NCBI RefSeq assembly: GCF_003369915.1
Contig: NC_046676.1
Location: 20,318,001-20,382,000, forward strand
Source: Drosophila miranda
Taxonomy: Eukaryota; Arthropoda; Insecta; Diptera; Drosophilidae
DNA: 64,000 nucleotides
Reading direction: 5' to 3'
Below, in pieces: positions 60,272-64,000 of this stretch. The translations under genes were made by a program, and so were the position numbers. Each line of letters begins with the position of its first letter. The stretch's first letter is position 1. Under the pieces are notes generated by a model. The model worked only from the letters and a program-made list of their open reading frames with translations, searched no databases and was not told the DNA's origin.

Positions 60272-63200
60272 TTAACGGACCACCTTTTAATCCTTTTATT
60301 CAGCTATCTTTCCAAAAGGGTTCCAACTCTCTAGCCGAAAAATGTGCCCATCGGGAACAAAAAATACAAATGAAAAAGGAGATGCACCCAATAAAAGAAC
60401 AATTATAAACCAGATCTGGGTGTCGGGTAAGGAGTAGGGCCACTTAGGAATATGATGAGCGGTTTGGACTGGGCTTCAGTTCGTGCAAAAGAAATTCGGA
60501 TGACGTATGCACATTGAACGGGAAAGACAAGTATAACAACAAAGAGCAACAAAAACGAAATCCAGAAAGCTGTTTGGGTACACAATTTGTAAGCTGCGGC
60601 TGCTGCTGACAATGATACCCTACCTGAAAAGCGATACACATTCATATGCACTCTCGCATGATCCTGTTAAATGGGCGAATGATTTCCAGGAGAATCTAGA
60701 CATTCCAGGCACGCGCAGAGTAAGAAATAAACACGATTGTGTGTCGGGGTTCAAGGGGTTCAGAATCAAGGTGTATCCGACCAAGGTAGAAAAAAGCAGC
60801 TATTTTTCTCTTACTCTTTATTTGTTAAGGAGCCGTTTTAGAACCCTGAAAAAAATACAATTAATTCGGTGAGCATAGCATAAACACTTTTGATCCTCTT
60901 AGAAGTTATCGCATAGTCCATTGCGAAAGAAACAATAAGAAATATGTAACTAGAAATGGCAGAGATTCACTACTTTAATTATGACCAATTAAGTTTTTCC
61001 AGAAGAGTGCGTAGCGACGGCGAAAACGAGCAACCTTAACGTACCGTGTCGTCTCAACCGCAGAAAACCATGCGGTGCAACATGTTCGCTCAGAGGGAGA
61101 TGGCAAGCAAACGAAACGCAACAACAGGCGCGAAAGAAAAACAGCGTGCCAAAGCGAGATGGCTAGAATGCGCACACCCAGCAACAGCAACAAAAACACA
61201 CCAAACGGTAAGCTAATAGAAATGCGACAAAATATATACCCAGAAGCGGCGCCAGAGAAAGAGAGAGAGAGAGAGAGCGAGAACGAATAGAACAGCTGTC
61301 TGAGAGTCAACATGTTTGAGGTCGTTTGCGCTTTAATTCAGTCATGATTTTTTCCGTTCAGCCGTTTTCCGTTACAGTTTTGATCGCTCAAGTCGGAGTT
61401 GGATTCGAGTTGCGTTGGGTATGGTATCACACTCATACTCATACCAAACGCAATCCAAATCGCTGACTACCGTTGAATGACTAGACGCAAAAACGTAAAA
61501 GTAAAAATGTTTTGATCGCGCGCTCTGACGGACGTCACCTCCTCGTCCGCCGTCACTCGCCTTAAAAAAAGAAACCACAGCAGGGCGAAACGGACAAGTG
61601 CGCGTCCACATTCTCGGTCCGTTGCAAGCTCCCGCGTGCCGCCTCGAGGTGCCCAAATTAATCCCGATGAAGCTCCAGAAACCAAGAAGACTCGGTACGC
61701 TCACACCAACACAACACCTAACGAATTCTAATTTGTATGCGTCCGTGTGCGTGTGCGAGTGAAGAAGCTAAAGCTATCGAGGAATTTAACATTTAACACC
61801 TTGGCCAGGCCGTGCCCACGCGTGTTTCACACATTTCAGCCGACCTTTTCCCGTGAATTCGCGCGAGTCCGGAATTAGACAGTGGCAACACGTGGACGTA
61901 GAAGGCCATGACTCAGAGCATTACCAGCACCAGCTAATTGTCAAATTTTCCAAAATTGATAAAGACAAAAAAAAAACCAAAAATCCACAAACCATTCCCC
62001 CCAATGTGTTAATGAAAGCAATAGTCGACGGAAATAAAGCTTCGTGTCACGATTTTATAATCACCGAAACATCTCAACAGGAACAGGCATAGGAAAGCGG
62101 GTTTCCAGAACGATTCCAGCTGAAATACCCGCCAAAGAGGAGTGAGCGAGAGGCATAATAACTGAGTATTTATTTTTTTGATTATTTCCAAGCCCGAACC
62201 GAAGAAGCAGAGAGAACCGTTACGATGGCGACAAAAATGTGGTCACAATTGCAATCAAAGACACACGTAAACGTAACGGCGAGCAGCGAGCAGCGGGCAG
62301 CAGGCAGCAGGCAGCGCTGCTTCAAACATGTTGCATGCAACCAATCTGCGCGATCGGCTCGAAGATCGCAGCCATGCCGAACCATGCCGGCGCTGCCAGC
62401 TTTCACTTCGTTTTTACAATTTTTCAATTCGTTTTTGGCGCTTTTCACTTCGTTTTTGACGCCCGATCCCAACGGTTCTTGGGGCTTGGGGTTCTTCATA
62501 AGTGCTCTTGCACATCGTGGACGGCCTGTACCTACATGTGTAGATATTTTTTTTTTTGACGCGCGGGCGTTATTGTGCATATTTCCGGTGGCCGAAAAAT
62601 AAGAGGAATAACAGCTATACGATAAAGCTATACATTTCCAACAAATCGCTCACAAACACTCGCATCTCCCATGTTCTGTGTGTTTGTTGCGTGTGTGTGT
62701 GTGTGATCCACTCGTAAAAATAATAATAATTGCATTTATCGGGTGTCCGACCGGCGCCAGCTTCAATTTAATTATAAATAACATCAACTTAACTAAATAG
62801 CGCCATCGCTTCCACACTCTTTCGAGATCAGTTCCAGTCGGCAATACCAGATGTACAACACACACATGCACGTGTGAACATGCGTGTGTATACATAGTTC
62901 TGTATACTTTCCAACGTTTTTGCTTGAAAGAGTCCAAGTAGGCGTTGAGGCAAACCTCGTCCCTCTTCGCGCTCAGCCTGCTATCGTCTCGTCTCTCAGG
63001 GAGCATCACGCGCGCCGGTACAAAGTTAAAGTTTACTTACACACACGCTTGAACAACCTTCGTAGTACTTAATGGATCCCGTTTGTCAACCCACTTCTGA
63101 GCCAAGGGAAAAATCAATACATTTCAAGGCCCCCTTGCTTTGGCGCAGACCCAGACGCCACCGAAGATAATCGCAACCCAGCCAAAAACCTAAACCGATT

Positions 63201-63413
63201 CTAAAAAAAAACGTTCGAAGAGAATGAAAATACATTACTTCTTATCGGGGAACTGGGGACAATGTTTCAAGGTTTTCGAAAACTGGGAACTTTGAGCCGG
63301 CGCACACTCGATAATAATTAACAAGAATTCTCGGCAATAAATATGTACATAAAAGAAGAAAATACAAAAGAGGGAAACACAGTGCGGTGACGAAAACACG
63401 TTTTGCTATTCGC
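60272..63413 (+). other. spacer and probable mir-8 primary-transcript region
   Basis: No protein-coding gene was recognised. From about 60970 base composition changes to CG-containing, promoter-like DNA, with initiator-like TTCAGTC near 61338 and a run of GAGAGA at 61259-61275. A possible donor (CTCG|GTACGC) lies near 61695. Because mir-8 lies downstream on this strand, this is the likely 5' part of its primary transcript; the start site is inferred only. Confidence 0.4.
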
Positions 63414-63500
63414 AAGGACATCTGTTCACATCTTACCGGGCAGCATTAGATCCTTTAGATACCTCTAATACTGTCAGGTAAAGATGTCGTCCGTGTCCTT
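63414..63500 (+). ncRNA. mir-8 precursor hairpin
   Basis: The precursor folds as a hairpin from AAGGACATCTG to CCGTGTCCTT. The 3' arm product at 63466-63488 begins TAATACTGTCAGGTAAAGAT and runs three bases further, which is the known miR-8 sequence. The 5' arm product CATCTTACCGGGCAGCAT... is at 63429-63450. miR-8 is the insect member of the miR-200 family and in Drosophila represses targets such as atrophin and u-shaped, affecting growth and neuromuscular development. The terminal loop (TTTAGATACC) appears to differ from the melanogaster loop as I remember it. The identity of the mature sequence makes this call very secure. Confidence 0.97.
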
Positions 63501-64000
63501 ATCCATCATAGATCCCAAGAAGAGCAAACAAGGCGTAAAAAACTAGTTTTTCAATTGTGCGTGTAGAAGCCCGAAAAAGAGATCACATCACAGCGGAAGG
63601 AAGGAAGGAGAACACGACGGACCAGAAAGAGAGAGAGAGAGAGAGCGAGAGCTGCTGGATGTCGATGTGGATAAATGAACAGGCAGCAGAGAAATGGTCA
63701 TAATTTTTTTTTTTGCAGCATCAGCAACGACAAGACACGACGCGACGCGACGCGTTTTGTGATGACATCAGTAAGAGACAGAAAAAAAGAGAGGGAGAGA
63801 GGGAGAAATACATATCTGTACTCGGCCCCTCTTCTGTTCGACGGTCGACCGGCGCCGCCCATGGGAGAGTGGTGGGGAGAGGAGAGTGTGTGTGCAGGTA
63901 AACCTTATAGAAAGAAGACAACGTGGTCGGAGGAGCGGGCAGAAGAGGAACCAATAAAAAATATATTTTATGGTTCCGCTTCTTTTTTTCGTTTTGCGTT
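63501..64000 (+). other. sequence downstream of mir-8
   Basis: A GA-rich run is at 63628-63652, a T-run ending TTTGCAGCATCAG near 63705-63722, repeated GACACGACGCGACGCG near 63733 and another GA-rich stretch at 63787-63805. No gene is seen. A donor-like CAG|GTAAAC at about 63896 could belong to the mir-8 host transcript. Confidence 0.35.

Noticed and set aside
61853-62092. 79-codon frame near the proposed mir-8 promoter region
   Set aside because: It begins with a non-ATG codon in the supplied frame and shows no domain or splice support.
63484-63546. ATG frame beginning MSSVSLSIIDPKKSK
   Set aside because: Its start lies within the mir-8 hairpin and the frame stops after 20 codons; the hairpin explains the sequence.

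Overview
This is eukaryotic, insect DNA, and almost certainly Drosophila. It has short GT-AG introns of about 55-75 bp, CAAAATG start contexts, Motif-1 (GGTCACACTG) promoters, Drosophila-restricted families (DUF1091, DUF745, single-VWC proteins) and an exactly recognisable mir-8 hairpin. The amount of relic repeat DNA and the diverged mir-8 loop suggest a species outside the melanogaster subgroup, perhaps of the obscura lineage; this is inference only.

Layout. 0.4-6.5 kb: a cytochrome b561 family gene (+) with two alternative first exons. 6.5-11.35 kb: a repeat island with copies of a dispersed repeat, two oppositely oriented fragments of a P-superfamily transposon around a small DUF1091 gene, a transposase relic and a tandem duplication. 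11.37-20.3 kb: a RalGPS-type Ral guanine-nucleotide exchange factor (+) with a Motif-1 promoter, a 4.4 kb first intron, eight exons and a Cys-rich exon that may be a cassette. 20.4-22.7 kb: two convergent genes for secreted proteins built of Trp/Lys repeats. 22.7-27.8 kb: no gene seen, one perfect hairpin. 27.8-31.15 kb: a large foldback-like palindrome with 215-bp tandem repeats at its centre. 31.15-55.0 kb: about 24 kb with no gene I can support, rich in simple repeats; it could be intergenic or the intron of a gene outside the window. 55.0-60.3 kb: five single-VWC (SVWC, Vago-like) genes plus one DUF745 secreted coiled-coil gene. 60.3-64 kb: probable primary-transcript region of mir-8, with the hairpin at 63.4 kb.

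How the genes relate. The b561 and RalGPS genes are ordinary cellular genes driven by similar promoters. The Trp/Lys pair and the SVWC cluster are local gene families made by duplication. The SVWC cluster holds the most unusual gene structure: three paralogs share a GC-AG second intron, all five have the exon end TA followed by an intronic G so that intron retention terminates at once, and one copy has lost the acceptor AG. Exon boundaries come from reading frame, splice signals and paralog comparison only; no transcript evidence was available.
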